From assembly GCF_000236905.1 (NCBI RefSeq), contig NC_016532.1:62001-126000 (forward strand): a stretch of DNA of 64,000 nucleotides. The letters are read 5' to 3'. Positions 1-10,372 of the stretch are shown piece after piece. Made by a program: the position numbers and the translations under genes. This stretch comes from Tetrapisispora phaffii CBS 4417. Its lineage: Eukaryota; Ascomycota; Saccharomycetes; Saccharomycetales; Saccharomycetaceae. Below the pieces are notes generated by a model. The model did no database searches, was not told the origin of the DNA, and saw only the letters and a program-made list of their open reading frames with translations. The stretch's first letter is position 1, and every line of letters starts with the position of its first letter.

Positions 1-2921
1 CGGGCATTTTTCTTTTGCTTATTTTCGTTTACCATTCTTTCCTTTCTAATTTGTGCAACGGTCTTCAATTCAGATTTGACACTATTTCTATTATTATAAC
101 CCTTAACTTGGACCCCTCTTTCTAATGCATTCTGAACTTTCTTCTTTTGTGATTCATAATCATCTCTGTGTTTATCAGGTAACCTTGGAGCTTTGTTTTG
201 TTTGTGCTTGAACCTTCCTCCAAAGGTTCTACTCCCATCGGAGGGGCCCGTAACGTCTGCCAAAAGATTAGTTGGAATACTATCTTCTCTAACACCGGCC
301 TTCAACGGTTTGATATGTCTTGCCTTAGACCATTCATCGAACCTACCAGATTTAAAACTTGCTGGAATCTTTTGGCCACCTTCACCAATAATATATTTCT
401 TGTTGTCAAGACCATTAATATTGACATACTTCTTCCTACCCTTATCCCATTTAATATTAGCTGTCTGCTTATGAACTTGTACTTTGTCATCATTATTCAA
501 ATCATATGCAGCTTGAGCAGCATCATTAGTGAAACCACTAGTTAAGTTCAACTGCTTGTCTTGAATATCCTTAGCTGGTGCGTAATGACTCAAGAAAAAT
601 TGAGGATCTTTATAGGTTTTTGGTTTTCTCTTCTTTTTCTCTTGTTCTTGCAATAGCTTATCAGCATCCTCAAATGCAGCTAATGCCTCTTTAGAAATAG
701 TGTAACCGCTTTCATGATCTTCACCCTTTAGAATTTCATCCTCTAATGCATGCGATAGACCTGCTAATCTTTCTTTCTCAAGCAGCTTACGTCTTTCGAC
801 TGCCTTTCTCTGTATTGGAGCTAATTGTCTTCTTCTTCTATTCATTAAAACTGCTGTTGCATCTGTAGGATTTCTACCAAATTCAAAAACAGTTTCTTTA
901 TTGTTTCTATTTTGAAACTTTGATAAGAAATCAAGTTTTTCTTTTTCGACATTTTTCCCAAACATAATATGCTGTTCATCCCATCCAGAGGCAATAAGCT
1001 CTTTGCCTCTTTTAATTGATTCTGGTGATGCAGCTGTACGTGTTCTGAAGTATAACTTTTCAGCTTTTAAAGAAGTTTTTTTCGCCATTTGCAAGTCAAA
1101 ACTAGCTGACATGATATTCTTATATAGATCACCAATATTTTCTAATTCTAGACGTGGACATGAACCAAGAATCATTCTATCAGTATACGATGGTTTTGGT
1201 GGTTGGAAAGTGTATTCTTCATTACCTGCTGCAATCCACTTATTTTTGGCTAAAGAACAGGTGGCTTCATACATTTGTGTTAATAGAATTTTCTTACCAA
1301 GAAATAGTTCTAAATCCAGTAAGTATGGTAATTCAGTTTCTGAAGCAATTGAATATGCCCAACCTTTATTACCTGCTCTTGCTGTTCTACCTACACGATG
1401 GACAAAGATTTTGGATGAAGCTGGTAAAGAATAATTAATGACATTAGCTAACATTGGAATATCCACACCTCTTGCAGCAACATCAGTGACAACCAGGATT
1501 GAAGTTAAACCGGCTCTGAAGTTGAATAATTGATGTTTACGAGCGTGCTGGTCCAATGTACCATACAGATAAGAGACCAAATAACCACAATCTTTTAACA
1601 AATTAGAAATATATTCGACATGATGACGTGTTGGTACGAAGACAATTGTAGCTTTTTCAGAAGGTAATTCATTTGCAGAAGGTAATTTTGGTTTAATAAA
1701 TTTCTCGAATTTTTTCTTCTTATTAAGTTTTCTGTCAGCTTGTTCCCTTTCATTATCTGAATCTATTTCATCACTTCTCTTATTGGATGCAGTCAATTTC
1801 TTTATTTCTTCTTCCGTACCTATTTGTAAATCGATGACATCTTGTAAAATGTAAAGTAAAGTTGCTTCTCTCTCTTCATTCTTCGTACTGAAAAATGCAA
1901 GTTGTAAATTTTCTGATATCTTTGATTCGGCATCTAATCTAACCAATACAGGATTTGTTAGACCAGCTTTAGCAAAATCGACTAATGAATTTGGTAAAGT
2001 CGCAGAGAATAATAAAGTTTGCCTGTTCATTGGCAACGAGGCCAATAATTCATTTAACTGTTCTTGGAAACCCATTTCAAATAATCTATCAGCTTCATCG
2101 AATACTACATATTCAACAGTTTTCAAATCTAAACCCATTTCAACTTTTAAGTGCATAAATCTACCTGGAGTAGCCACTATAACATCTGGGTTTGACATCA
2201 TCATACTGAATTGCTCCTCTAAGGAGTCACCACCGGTTAATAGGACACTTCTTAATTGAGATCCTCTGGAGAAGTCTTTGAAAACTTTATGAGTCTGCAT
2301 AGCTAATTCTCTTGATGGTGATAAAATAACGGCACGAGCACCGATCTTGCCTGAATGTGTCTTTAATTTTTCAATCATAGGCAAAATGAAAGCAGCGGTC
2401 TTACCAGAACCTGTTCTCGCCATACCAACAATATCTCTTCTCTGCAGAATCAATGGAATGGTTTTACGTTGAATAGGAGTTGGTTGCCTAAAACCTTTCT
2501 TATTGATATTTGATAAAATAAGTTTTGATAAACCGAAACTTGGGAAACTACCTTTCTTATGTTTGGACTTATCCTGCATGTTGGTAGAAAAATAATCATT
2601 CACATCATCAGCATCATCATTAAATGCACTATTTTTAGAATTTTTATCATCTTCATCATCTGACATTTCTAATAAAGGAAAAGGATTAGAAGCTTTTTTA
2701 GTCTTCTTAACCTCTTTCTCAGTGGTTTCCTCATCACTATACTCAATCAAATCCTGCACACCGTCATCGACTTTAAAATCGTCCTCTTCATCTGAATCAT
2801 CACTACTATCACTTCCACTTGCATTAAAAGCAATACTTTTAGCAATATCGACTCCATTATCTTCGAAATCACTGTCATCGCTGTCCGCAGACATAGACCT
2901 TTTATTCACTGAACGAGACAT
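1..2921 (-). CDS. DBP10: DEAD-box RNA helicase Dbp10 (C-terminus cut by window edge)
   Basis: ATP-dependent RNA helicase of the nucleolus, needed for 60S ribosomal subunit assembly. The frame runs from the ATG at 2921 to the window edge: 973 complete codons, so only about ten C-terminal residues should be missing (S. cerevisiae Dbp10 has 995). An acidic Ser/Asp-rich N-terminus is followed by the Q motif (GFRQPTPIQ), Walker A ARTGSGKT near residue 168, DEAD near 277, SAT, and HRVGRTARAG near 510. A Lys/Arg-rich tail follows. The conserved stretch KHKKGSFPSFGLSK before the Q motif separates it from Drs1, my first thought. It is transcribed away from MET22 and its promoter has ribosome-biogenesis motifs. 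Orthology is very secure. Confidence 0.96.
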   Translation of the reverse strand, partial: MSRSVNKRSMSADSDDSDFEDNGVDIAKSIAFNASGSDSSDDSDEEDDFKVDDGVQDLIEYSDEETTEKEVKKTKKASNPFPLLEMSDDEDDKNSKNSAFNDDADDVNDYFSTNMQDKSKHKKGSFPSFGLSKLILSNINKKGFRQPTPIQRKTIPLILQRRDIVGMARTGSGKTAAFILPMIEKLKTHSGKIGARAVILSPSRELAMQTHKVFKDFSRGSQLRSVLLTGGDSLEEQFSMMMSNPDVIVATPGRFMHLKVEMGLDLKTVEYVVFDEADRLFEMGFQEQLNELLASLPMNRQTLLFSATLPNSLVDFAKAGLTNPVLVRLDAESKISENLQLAFFSTKNEEREATLLYILQDVIDLQIGTEEEIKKLTASNKRSDEIDSDNEREQADRKLNKKKKFEKFIKPKLPSANELPSEKATIVFVPTRHHVEYISNLLKDCGYLVSYLYGTLDQHARKHQLFNFRAGLTSILVVTDVAARGVDIPMLANVINYSLPASSKIFVHRVGRTARAGNKGWAYSIASETELPYLLDLELFLGKKILLTQMYEATCSLAKNKWIAAGNEEYTFQPPKPSYTDRMILGSCPRLELENIGDLYKNIMSASFDLQMAKKTSLKAEKLYFRTRTAASPESIKRGKELIASGWDEQHIMFGKNVEKEKLDFLSKFQNRNNKETVFEFGRNPTDATAVLMNRRRRQLAPIQRKAVERRKLLEKERLAGLSHALEDEILKGEDHESGYTISKEALAAFEDADKLLQEQEKKKRKPKTYKDPQFFLSHYAPAKDIQDKQLNLTSGFTNDAAQAAYDLNNDDKVQVHKQTANIKWDKGRKKYVNINGLDNKKYIIGEGGQKIPASFKSGRFDEWSKARHIKPLKAGVREDSIPTNLLADVTGPSDGSRTFGGRFKHKQNKAPRLPDKHRDDYESQKKKVQNALERGVQVKGYNNRNSVKSELKTVAQIRKERMVNENKQKKNA

Positions 2922-3052
2922 CTTAGGGATTGCTGTTCTATGTTATGTAGCACTTACTTCCCAGTAATTACAACTATAATGTATCTGTATTACATCTAGA
3001 AATAACTTTCTTCAACTGTACTTCAACACTGACTCTCTAAATATCTTTTGTA

Positions 3053-3116
3053 GTGAAATTTTTTTTCCAAAATCTCATCTCATCGCATCTCATCGCTTTT
3101 TGAAGTGAAAATTTTA
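3053..3116 (-). promoter_or_regulatory. PAC and RRPE-like ribosome-biogenesis promoter motifs of DBP10
   Basis: Read on the DBP10 strand, GCGATGAG occurs twice, at 3079-3086 and 3089-3096, exactly ten bases apart. They are flanked by A/T runs resembling the RRPE (TGAAAATTTT at 3106-3115, TGAAATTTTTTT at 3055-3066). PAC is bound by Dot6/Tod6 and RRPE by Stb3 in S. cerevisiae ribosome-biogenesis genes, to which DBP10 belongs. The motifs lie about 130-200 bases upstream of the ATG, the usual range. Confidence 0.75.
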
Positions 3117-3555
3117 AATGGGCGCTAGCATTTAACAGAGTCAGGACATGAAAGTAAAGAAGACACTGTCACCATCAGGACAGAACCCAACAGAACACAT
3201 AGACCGGTGTATACAAGTTTAGTGCGGAACCTATACATGCTGCATTTTAACATCCAGGGGAACTATCCAAGTGCTGGTTCAATAACGTACACTACGACGA
3301 TGCAACTTCAAGTTTACTCTCCCCATTCTGATGAACCTTTTTATGGTTTTATTCTTTTTTGGTTCATGCTAAGAACTTCGTTGATTGTATCTTGAAACGA
3401 CATAATCTTGACGAACCTTGTACACATCGATAATTGCACATCAAACACATTCTCAGGTGCTGAATGCTGTGATGCCAACAACGTCATTAGTGGCCGTTTA
3501 ATGACATTGTCCAGGTTGCCAGTCGTGCTGCCTCGTGGCTATTACTATCGCTATC

Positions 3556-3580
3556 GCACGTGACTGACCTTTAACTGTGG
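3556..3580. promoter_or_regulatory. E-box plus Met31/32-like core upstream of MET22
   Basis: CACGTG at 3557-3562 reads GTCACGTG on the minus strand, the preferred Cbf1 context. Ten bases on, AACTGTGG at 3573-3580 matches eight of nine positions of the Met31/Met32 element AAACTGTGG. This pair is typical of sulphur-assimilation genes, and MET22 lies about 270 bases downstream. Function is inferred from motifs only. Confidence 0.6.
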
Positions 3581-3851
3581 AACGCCTACCTTTCACTATC
3601 CTAACAGTCATTATATGCCAAAATCGAGCAATTCAATGAGTGCAAGTATCCATGTTTAAACATTGTTTTATATACATATATATATATAAGAAAGAGTATT
3701 ACTTCGCCAAAAATTTGTCGACCAACTGTTTCCTTCCCTTGTCGTTTTCAATTGTTTCAATTGGTGATCTTCTCTGAACGCCAGGACCCAATCCAAATAA
3801 ATACCAGGAACAGACAGTATTTACAACGTTGTCCCAATTATAAATTCCACC

Positions 3852-4940
3852 ATGGCCTTCGAAAAAGAATTATTAGTAGCTACTCAAGCTGTTCGTAAAG
3901 CATCTTTGTTGACTAAACGTATCCAAGGAAGAGTTATTGCTCACAAGGATTCCAGTACGCTTATTAAGAGTGACAGTTCTCCAGTAACAATTGGAGACTA
4001 TGCAGCACAGACAGTGATTATTAATGCTATCAAATCTAATTTCCCCGATGATAAGATCTTAGGTGAGGAAAGTGCTGCTGGGTTGAAAGATGAGTTTTTG
4101 TCTGAAATTTTGAAAGAGATAAAGGAAAATGATACAATTTTTGATGAATCGTATAGTACTGATTTCAAATTCCGTAGTGATGAGTACCCATTAAAGACGA
4201 TTGACGATGTGAGAAATGTTATTAATTTAGGGGACTATAAAGGTGGACGTCAAGGCAGATTCTGGTGTTTGGATCCAATCGATGGCACTAAGGGGTTCCT
4301 TAGAGGTGAACAATTTGCCGTTTGTCTGGGACTTATTGTTGATGGTACTACTCAAGTAGGTGTTCTTGGGTGTCCTAACTTGTCATTGAAAGAATATGGC
4401 GGAGAGAAGGATATCGAGGGCTACGAGAAGTTCGGATATATCTTCCGTGCAGTCAGGGGCCAAGGTGCATTCTACCAACCAAATGCGTCAGATCCAACCG
4501 ACAACAGCCATTGGACTACATGCCATGTCAGACAACTGCAAGACGCACAACAGATGATCTCACTTGAAGGTGTTGAGAAGGCTCACTCATCGCATAGCGA
4601 ACAATCGGAAATCAAGAGAGAACAAGGAATCACCAAAACATTACATCTTGACTCTCAAGCAAAATACTGCCTATTGGCACTTGGTCTTGGTGATGTTTAC
4701 TTAAGGTTACCAATCAAACTATCGTTCCAAGAAAAGATATACGACCACGCCGCAGGTAACGTGATAGTACACGAAGCTGGTGGAATTCATACAGATGCTA
4801 TGGAGAATGTTCCATTAGACTTTGGCAACGGCTTGACTTTATCAACTAAAGGTGTCATTGCCTCCAGTGGACCTCAACGTTTGCACGACGCTGTCGTCTC
4901 CACGTCTGAATCCGTGATCACCTCTAGAGCCAGTAAATAA
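3852..4940 (+). CDS. MET22: 3'(2'),5'-bisphosphate nucleotidase (Met22/Hal2)
   Basis: Removes the 3'-phosphate from PAP, the by-product of PAPS reduction, so sulphate assimilation and RNA turnover are not blocked; in S. cerevisiae it is the target of Na+ and Li+ toxicity. The 362 residues (357 in S. cerevisiae) show the inositol-monophosphatase fold: GDYAAQ at 48-53, metal-binding GEES at 71-74, motif A DPIDGTKGF near residue 141, and motif B HAAGNVIVHEAGG near the C-terminus. The ATG is in a strong context (CCACCATGG). It lies between DBP10 and GPR1, the order expected for a merged YDL/YOL region. Its promoter suggests control by sulphur regulators. Confidence 0.97.
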   Translation: MAFEKELLVATQAVRKASLLTKRIQGRVIAHKDSSTLIKSDSSPVTIGDYAAQTVIINAIKSNFPDDKILGEESAAGLKDEFLSEILKEIKENDTIFDESYSTDFKFRSDEYPLKTIDDVRNVINLGDYKGGRQGRFWCLDPIDGTKGFLRGEQFAVCLGLIVDGTTQVGVLGCPNLSLKEYGGEKDIEGYEKFGYIFRAVRGQGAFYQPNASDPTDNSHWTTCHVRQLQDAQQMISLEGVEKAHSSHSEQSEIKREQGITKTLHLDSQAKYCLLALGLGDVYLRLPIKLSFQEKIYDHAAGNVIVHEAGGIHTDAMENVPLDFGNGLTLSTKGVIASSGPQRLHDAVVSTSESVITSRASK

Positions 4941-5518
4941 CAAACCATAGATGTTCATATATAAATGTATATACTTTTGTAGCTTAGCTATAAGGCATAA
5001 CAGCACAAACGAAACAATAAATTTTACGCCATTACGAGAAGCCTTATAAGGCATGCGCAAAGCAGTGAAAGACGTAGCATTGGGGCTCAATGGTGAATAA
5101 AGCAAAAGGGCCCGCTTGTAACCATCATACCTCTGTTCTCGATTTATAGCAGAAAATCCATTGCCTGTATACCGATGCTTGTATCGCTTTCCCCCCGTTA
5201 AGCTTCTTCACTGCAGATATATGTTGATTTCTACCCTTTAACAACTATCATAACGTGCACTTGTTACAATTTCTTTTTTTTTTTTTTTCAGATTTATTTG
5301 ATCACCATCACTTACACGACAATAATAAGATAATTATAGATGATAAGATAAATTAATTAAAAACTAATGCATTAATTTGCGATTCCATGTATGTTATTTT
5401 AGATCCTTTTTATATAATTGTACTCATATATTAGGAGTTGGTTTTAATAGTTGACGATCCATTGTTACTGGCTGCATCAAGATCACTGTGAATTGCTGAG
5501 CTACCGTGAAGTGCAAAT
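4941..5518. other. intergenic region MET22-GPR1
   Basis: Holds the 3' end of MET22 and the promoter of GPR1. A long T run lies near 5271-5290, and a 12-base palindrome GCCTTATAAGGC sits near 5042. No RNA gene or conserved frame was recognised. INP54, a neighbour of MET22 in S. cerevisiae, is not here. Confidence 0.5.
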
Positions 5519-7792
5519 ATGATTCCGATCAAATCTCAGTCCTCATGGACTGCTGAGATTTTGAATCTGGTGAAGAGGAAGAATATTAAAACTAGGTTGA
5601 AGAATACAACAACGTTGAATGTTGCATTGGGACTACCAGGAATGTTCCAAGCATTCACATTACAAACACAAAAGAAATTACATACTGTGGCAATCACTTC
5701 TTCAACTTTCTCCGTACTATGTGGTTGTTGTTCCTTTTATTTGTTATACAATTATGATAAACGAGATAAAGTGTTTAGACATGAACTAATTACTCTGCTG
5801 ACGGTTTGCGATTTTATAAAGACGCTTATTTTAATGATATACCCAACCGTACTGAAATGTGATAGAAACCAAATGGGTAATCAAAAATTATATAATACAT
5901 TGGGATTTTTAACTGCATTCGCTATAGAGGGTGCTGATTTAGCTATACTTGTATTTGCTATTCATTTTGCATTATTAATTTTTAAGCCTGATATGAAATG
6001 GGAGAATAAGAAGACAAAAAATATCGATGGGGGCCTTTTCAAATGTAGGTATTACGTATGGCCAATTGTCATTATATTGCCCTTCGTATTTGCATCATTA
6101 GCGTTTATAGATTACTCTATGGTGAATTTCAAATTCGAAAAGACATATACAGAGCTAATTATAGATGATAACGATTTAAATTTCGAATTTCAAGCAAGGA
6201 CAGGAGGTTATAAACCTTTATCTACAATGTGTTATTTTCCTCCTTCCCCAATATGGTACAAGCTGGCCTTGAGTTGGGGATTAAGATATTTTCTTGTCCT
6301 ATTCATCCTAATCACATACGCCTGCATTTACATAAGTGTCTCAAGACAAACTTCATTATTGAATAGGACAATGAAAGAATTAGGTTATTCACCAAAACAA
6401 GAAAAAGATGATCCACTTAAGAAATCTAATATATTTAAAAGAATATTGAAAAGCTTTTTCCAATTAATTGCACATGTCTTTCTTCCAATTATTGAAAGAG
6501 ATGAATCAGACTCAGATGAAAGTGCGGATAATTTGTTATTATTTTCGATGTCTAATGTGCATGATAATGAGAACAGCAATAATAATAATTATACTAATAG
6601 TAATAATGTTACTGAAAATGGAAATGTTCAAGCTGGCTTGCATTTTCAAGAATCTAACAAACATATGGAATCTTCAACTACTGAAAACAACACAAAATCA
6701 AATACTGATATGTTACACAATATATTTTCAAAAAGAAATAGAAGTGGGAATTTAGGCATCCTCAATCATGAAAAATCAGAAGTTGATAATTTACAACAAG
6801 GTTTAAGGAGGGAAACATACTTAGCAATGTATCATCGTAGAAATAACACGAGGAGTAATTTAAGATCGATCTTCATATATCCATTTTCGTATATTTGTTT
6901 ATGGGCTTTCCCAATTGCAATTGATATTACTCAATATAGATACGAAATAGATCATGGTCCAATTATTTGGCTTGCATATATAGGTGCTTTTGTGTACCCT
7001 TTAAGTTCATTTGTCGATCTTTTGGTTATTTCATATAGAGAGAAACCTTGGAAACATTCTTGGAGGCAGGTAGAAAAGAAATCTTTAATGGATACCTATA
7101 GATACGAGAGTCAAATTGGAGAGGATGAAATCATTAAATTATGCAATTCTCCTTTAGGCAAGTTAGGTTGGTACTATTATTCCTTGCCCTCTGAAGAAGT
7201 CGGATTGTTCTCCAGTATATTCTCTATGAGGAAATCAGAAAATGGTAAAAGAATGAAGGAAACACCATCTACAGACAGTGGAATTTCGACACCAGGTAGT
7301 TTCTCTAGTGGATCCAAATATTCTCATCATTCCTTTAATCATTCTTCGAACACTATGAAGTATAATAATTTGTCTTCCTCATTACCCGAGATTTCCTTAT
7401 ACTGGCGCTTAATCCACACCTTACCAATGTTACAAGGTGTGAATCTGTACGAATTTAATGAAGAGCTAAAATCAATTAATGGAATAAGTGATATAATTAG
7501 AACTAAAACTGAGAACGATACTTGCACAACAGTGAAAATAATTTCAAATGTAACCAAGAACAATTCAACAGTTGCTCACAATAATCTCCACACTTTAACA
7601 GAAAACAATGAATTAAAAAAGGCAAGTAGTGAAAGGCATGAGGTGGCATACAATATTGATTTTTCAAACATTACGTTAAATAATACAAACTTTTCAGATG
7701 TCGTAAATACCACTTCGACTAAAAATTATCCAACTACCACACAGCAAAAAAATGATGGTAAAGTAACTCTAATCGAATTTTTAAGAGGTTAA
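5519..7792 (+). CDS. GPR1: glucose/sucrose-sensing G-protein-coupled receptor Gpr1
   Basis: Plasma-membrane receptor of the Gpr1/Git3 family that activates the G-alpha Gpa2 and the cAMP-PKA pathway in response to sugar. Five hydrophobic segments lie in about residues 45-275 (for example STFSVLCGCCSFYLLYNY and YVWPIVIILPFVFASLAF). A long hydrophilic loop rich in Asn and Ser follows (about 280-445, with AAT-repeat DNA near 6571-6610), then two more segments (YPFSYICLWAFPIAI and PIIWLAYIGAFVYPLSSF). The Ser/Asn-rich tail contains a conserved-looking block at LYWRLIHTLPMLQGVNLYEF. At 757 residues it is shorter than S. cerevisiae Gpr1 (961), mainly in loop and tail. Synteny next to MET22 and RIB2 supports the call. 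Confidence 0.92.
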   Translation: MIPIKSQSSWTAEILNLVKRKNIKTRLKNTTTLNVALGLPGMFQAFTLQTQKKLHTVAITSSTFSVLCGCCSFYLLYNYDKRDKVFRHELITLLTVCDFIKTLILMIYPTVLKCDRNQMGNQKLYNTLGFLTAFAIEGADLAILVFAIHFALLIFKPDMKWENKKTKNIDGGLFKCRYYVWPIVIILPFVFASLAFIDYSMVNFKFEKTYTELIIDDNDLNFEFQARTGGYKPLSTMCYFPPSPIWYKLALSWGLRYFLVLFILITYACIYISVSRQTSLLNRTMKELGYSPKQEKDDPLKKSNIFKRILKSFFQLIAHVFLPIIERDESDSDESADNLLLFSMSNVHDNENSNNNNYTNSNNVTENGNVQAGLHFQESNKHMESSTTENNTKSNTDMLHNIFSKRNRSGNLGILNHEKSEVDNLQQGLRRETYLAMYHRRNNTRSNLRSIFIYPFSYICLWAFPIAIDITQYRYEIDHGPIIWLAYIGAFVYPLSSFVDLLVISYREKPWKHSWRQVEKKSLMDTYRYESQIGEDEIIKLCNSPLGKLGWYYYSLPSEEVGLFSSIFSMRKSENGKRMKETPSTDSGISTPGSFSSGSKYSHHSFNHSSNTMKYNNLSSSLPEISLYWRLIHTLPMLQGVNLYEFNEELKSINGISDIIRTKTENDTCTTVKIISNVTKNNSTVAHNNLHTLTENNELKKASSERHEVAYNIDFSNITLNNTNFSDVVNTTSTKNYPTTTQQKNDGKVTLIEFLRG

Positions 7793-8093
7793 AATTCTAT
7801 ATAAACATAAGTAAGATAAGTACAACAATATTCCATAAAAAATTGGATCATAGCATACACAATAAATAATTTTAAAAACGAATCTAATGAATAATTCACC
7901 AATTGTAAAATATTTCATTATAATATCAATTTCAACTAACTCGTTCAAGTAAGTCAGAATTTGAAAAATGAATGCATTTTAAACACAAGGTATTAAAATT
8001 TATAAGAATGTTTATATATTTTACGATTTCATATTTTTTGTTGATACTATATCGTAATAGCTATCTTCATTATAGTGACACTGGTACAGTTAT
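7793..8093. other. intergenic region GPR1-RIB2
   Basis: About 300 AT-rich bases carrying the GPR1 3' end and the RIB2 promoter. No clear motif or RNA gene was seen. Confidence 0.5.
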
Positions 8094-9974
8094 ATGCTGA
8101 CGAGATTTCAACGACAACTTGTGACCATCAAACATTATAATTTAATGACCATCAAAAGAGAGATGTCCAGTAGTAATAACGAAATTGATGAGGGCAACAG
8201 TAATACTGACTCCCAAAGCACGTCTGAGTTATCTGAATTTGAGACATATCTATTACATGATAAAGCAAGAGCTAGACAAGAAAAATTATTCAAACAAATT
8301 AATCAGAATAAAAGAGCTAAAAGAGACAATTCTAAAATAACCCAAACAGAATTGCGTGATAAGGCTGGATTTAAGTTAAAAGTGGCTAATACAAATTCCA
8401 ATAGGAATAAACAAGAGGATCCAGAGTTTGAGGTTAGAATTGAAGGACCGTTGAGGAAAATTACCCCATACTTATTTACGTATAAAACATTTTGTAAATT
8501 GAGATGGAGAGATCGTAAATTAATTGATGTGTTTGTTAACGAATTTAGAGATAGAGAAGAAAGTTACTACATCAAAACAATTGCTGCAGGTAAAGTATTT
8601 TTAAACAATGAACCAGCAAATTTAGATAGTGTTATTCGAAATGGTGATTATATCACACATCAGATCCATCGTCATGAACCACCAATAACCAGTAGGCCAA
8701 TAAAAACCGTATTTGAGAATGATGATATTTTGGCTATTGATAAACCAAGTGGAATTGCTGTTCACCCTACAGGTAGATTTAGATTTAATACTATAACAAA
8801 AATCTTAAGAAAAAAATTAGGATATTCAGTTCATCCATGTAATAGATTAGATAGATTAACAAGTGGCTTAATGTTTTTAGCAAAGACTCCGAAGGGAGCT
8901 GATGAAATGGGAGATCAACTAAAGGCTAGAGAAGTTACAAAAGAGTATATTGCTCGTGTTGTTGGGGAATTTCCAATTGAAGAAACTGTTGTAGAGCTAC
9001 CGCTAAGATCAATCGATCCAAGAGTATCATTAAATGCTGTTTGTAAAGGTAATGACGAAAATGCAAAACATGCTAAAACTATTTTTAGTAGAATTAGTTA
9101 TGACGGAAAAACTAGTGTCGTAAAATGTAAGCCATTAACTGGTAGAACTCATCAGATAAGAGTTCACTTGCAATATCTTGGCCATCCAATTGCAAATGAC
9201 CCTATATATTCTAATCCATCAATTTGGGGCCCATTATTAGGAAAAGGAGGTGTGGAGGATTATAAAGAAATAGCAGACAAATTAGATGAAATTGGTAAAA
9301 CTAAAGTGGCTGAGAGTTGGTTTTTCTCTGATGCAGAAGGTGAAAAATTACTTCCAGATCAAAAATGCGAAGTTTGTGAAACCACCCTTTACAGTGATCC
9401 CGGTCCAAATGATTTAGACTTATGGTTACATGCATACAGATATGAATCCACTGAGTTAAATGAATATGGTGAAAAGAAATGGAGCTACCGTACTGATTTC
9501 CCTGACTGGGCAGTTGAACCAAATGTTAAGTATATGAAAATGGCATTAGAAGAAGCCAGAAAATGTGGACCAACAAGGACAGCATTCAATGTAGGTGCAG
9601 TACTTGTAAACGGTACTACAATATTGTCAACTGGTTATTCAAGAGAATTACCAGGAAACACACATGCTGAACAATGTGCTCTTGAAAAATATTTTGAAAA
9701 GAATAATACCAAGGTCGTGCCGGAAGGAACTTCCATTTTCACTACAGTGGAACCATGCTCCTTACGATTAAGTGGCAATGAAGCATGTTTAGAAAGGATA
9801 ATTAATCAAAACGGTAACATTAGAACAGTTTTTGTAGGAACTATGGAACCAAACATATTTGTTAAAAACAATAAAAGTTTAACTAACCTAACTAAAAATA
9901 ATATTGAATATGTCAAAATTCCAGGATTCGAAGAGGACTGCTTACAAGTGGCAACAATTGGCCATGAAAATTGA
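8094..9974 (+). CDS. RIB2: Rib2: tRNA pseudouridine synthase fused to riboflavin-pathway deaminase
   Basis: Two-domain enzyme. The N-terminal RluA-type half makes pseudouridine-32 in tRNA; the C-terminal half deaminates the pyrimidine intermediate of riboflavin synthesis. Visible are an S4-like region (about 138-198), the catalytic NRLDRLTSG near 250, and a cytidine-deaminase-type zinc site with HAE near 523 and EPC...C near 553. It is 626 residues long (591 in S. cerevisiae). Residues 1-23 are basic and lack acids until E23, like a mitochondrial presequence; in-frame Met codons at 18 and 24 offer cytosolic starts. The first ATG has T at -3, a weak context. In a pre-duplication species this single gene would stand for both RIB2 and the mitochondrial PUS9. 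Confidence 0.95.
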   Translation: MLTRFQRQLVTIKHYNLMTIKREMSSSNNEIDEGNSNTDSQSTSELSEFETYLLHDKARARQEKLFKQINQNKRAKRDNSKITQTELRDKAGFKLKVANTNSNRNKQEDPEFEVRIEGPLRKITPYLFTYKTFCKLRWRDRKLIDVFVNEFRDREESYYIKTIAAGKVFLNNEPANLDSVIRNGDYITHQIHRHEPPITSRPIKTVFENDDILAIDKPSGIAVHPTGRFRFNTITKILRKKLGYSVHPCNRLDRLTSGLMFLAKTPKGADEMGDQLKAREVTKEYIARVVGEFPIEETVVELPLRSIDPRVSLNAVCKGNDENAKHAKTIFSRISYDGKTSVVKCKPLTGRTHQIRVHLQYLGHPIANDPIYSNPSIWGPLLGKGGVEDYKEIADKLDEIGKTKVAESWFFSDAEGEKLLPDQKCEVCETTLYSDPGPNDLDLWLHAYRYESTELNEYGEKKWSYRTDFPDWAVEPNVKYMKMALEEARKCGPTRTAFNVGAVLVNGTTILSTGYSRELPGNTHAEQCALEKYFEKNNTKVVPEGTSIFTTVEPCSLRLSGNEACLERIINQNGNIRTVFVGTMEPNIFVKNNKSLTNLTKNNIEYVKIPGFEEDCLQVATIGHEN

Positions 9975-10372
9975 TCAAATACAATCGTTGAATAATTCAA
10001 TTATTTAAAGTGCATAATTAATTTCGAGGTATAGATGCAAATAATATATATAAATTAATATACTTATAGAGTACTTTTCTTCATGAATTAGTAGATTAGA
10101 TGGTTATTGGCAAATAAATCTCAATATCGTGTTGAGTGACTTTGTTATTACAATACTTTTTTATGGAAACACTTCTTACCTGAACATTTGGACATCAAGA
10201 TGTTGATGAATGTAACTTGATCCAAGACCATTAAAAGAAGTTATTACAAGTCAATTGATACTCTACATCTACATCGTCACTAGATTGTCAATATTTTCAA
10301 TTAATATTCTTTTTTAGCTAATAAAAATACAAATTCTACCTTTGAATAAAGATCCAAAAACTACCGGGAAAT
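9975..10372. other. intergenic region RIB2-NAT1
   Basis: Nearly 400 AT-rich bases between two genes on the same strand; no RNA gene, repeat or strong regulatory motif was recognised. Confidence 0.5.

Larger units (their letters stand above)
2922..3851. promoter_or_regulatory. divergent promoter region DBP10/MET22
   Basis: This 930-base gap serves two divergent genes. The DBP10 side holds PAC and RRPE-like motifs (separate entry), the MET22 side an E-box and a Met31/32-like core (separate entry) and an alternating TA stretch around 3670-3690 usable as a TATA element. A 62-codon frame at 3207-3395 has no recognisable similarity and is treated as chance. No RNA gene was recognised. Confidence 0.6.

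Noticed and set aside
1..2921. Drs1 as identity of the first helicase
   Set aside because: The flanking KHKKGSFPSFGLSK block, the acidic N-terminus and the C-terminal region match Dbp10, and position near GPR1 fits YDL031W.
3207..3395. 62-codon frame in the DBP10-MET22 gap
   Set aside because: Short, no recognisable similarity, and lies within a promoter region of a well-conserved gene pair.
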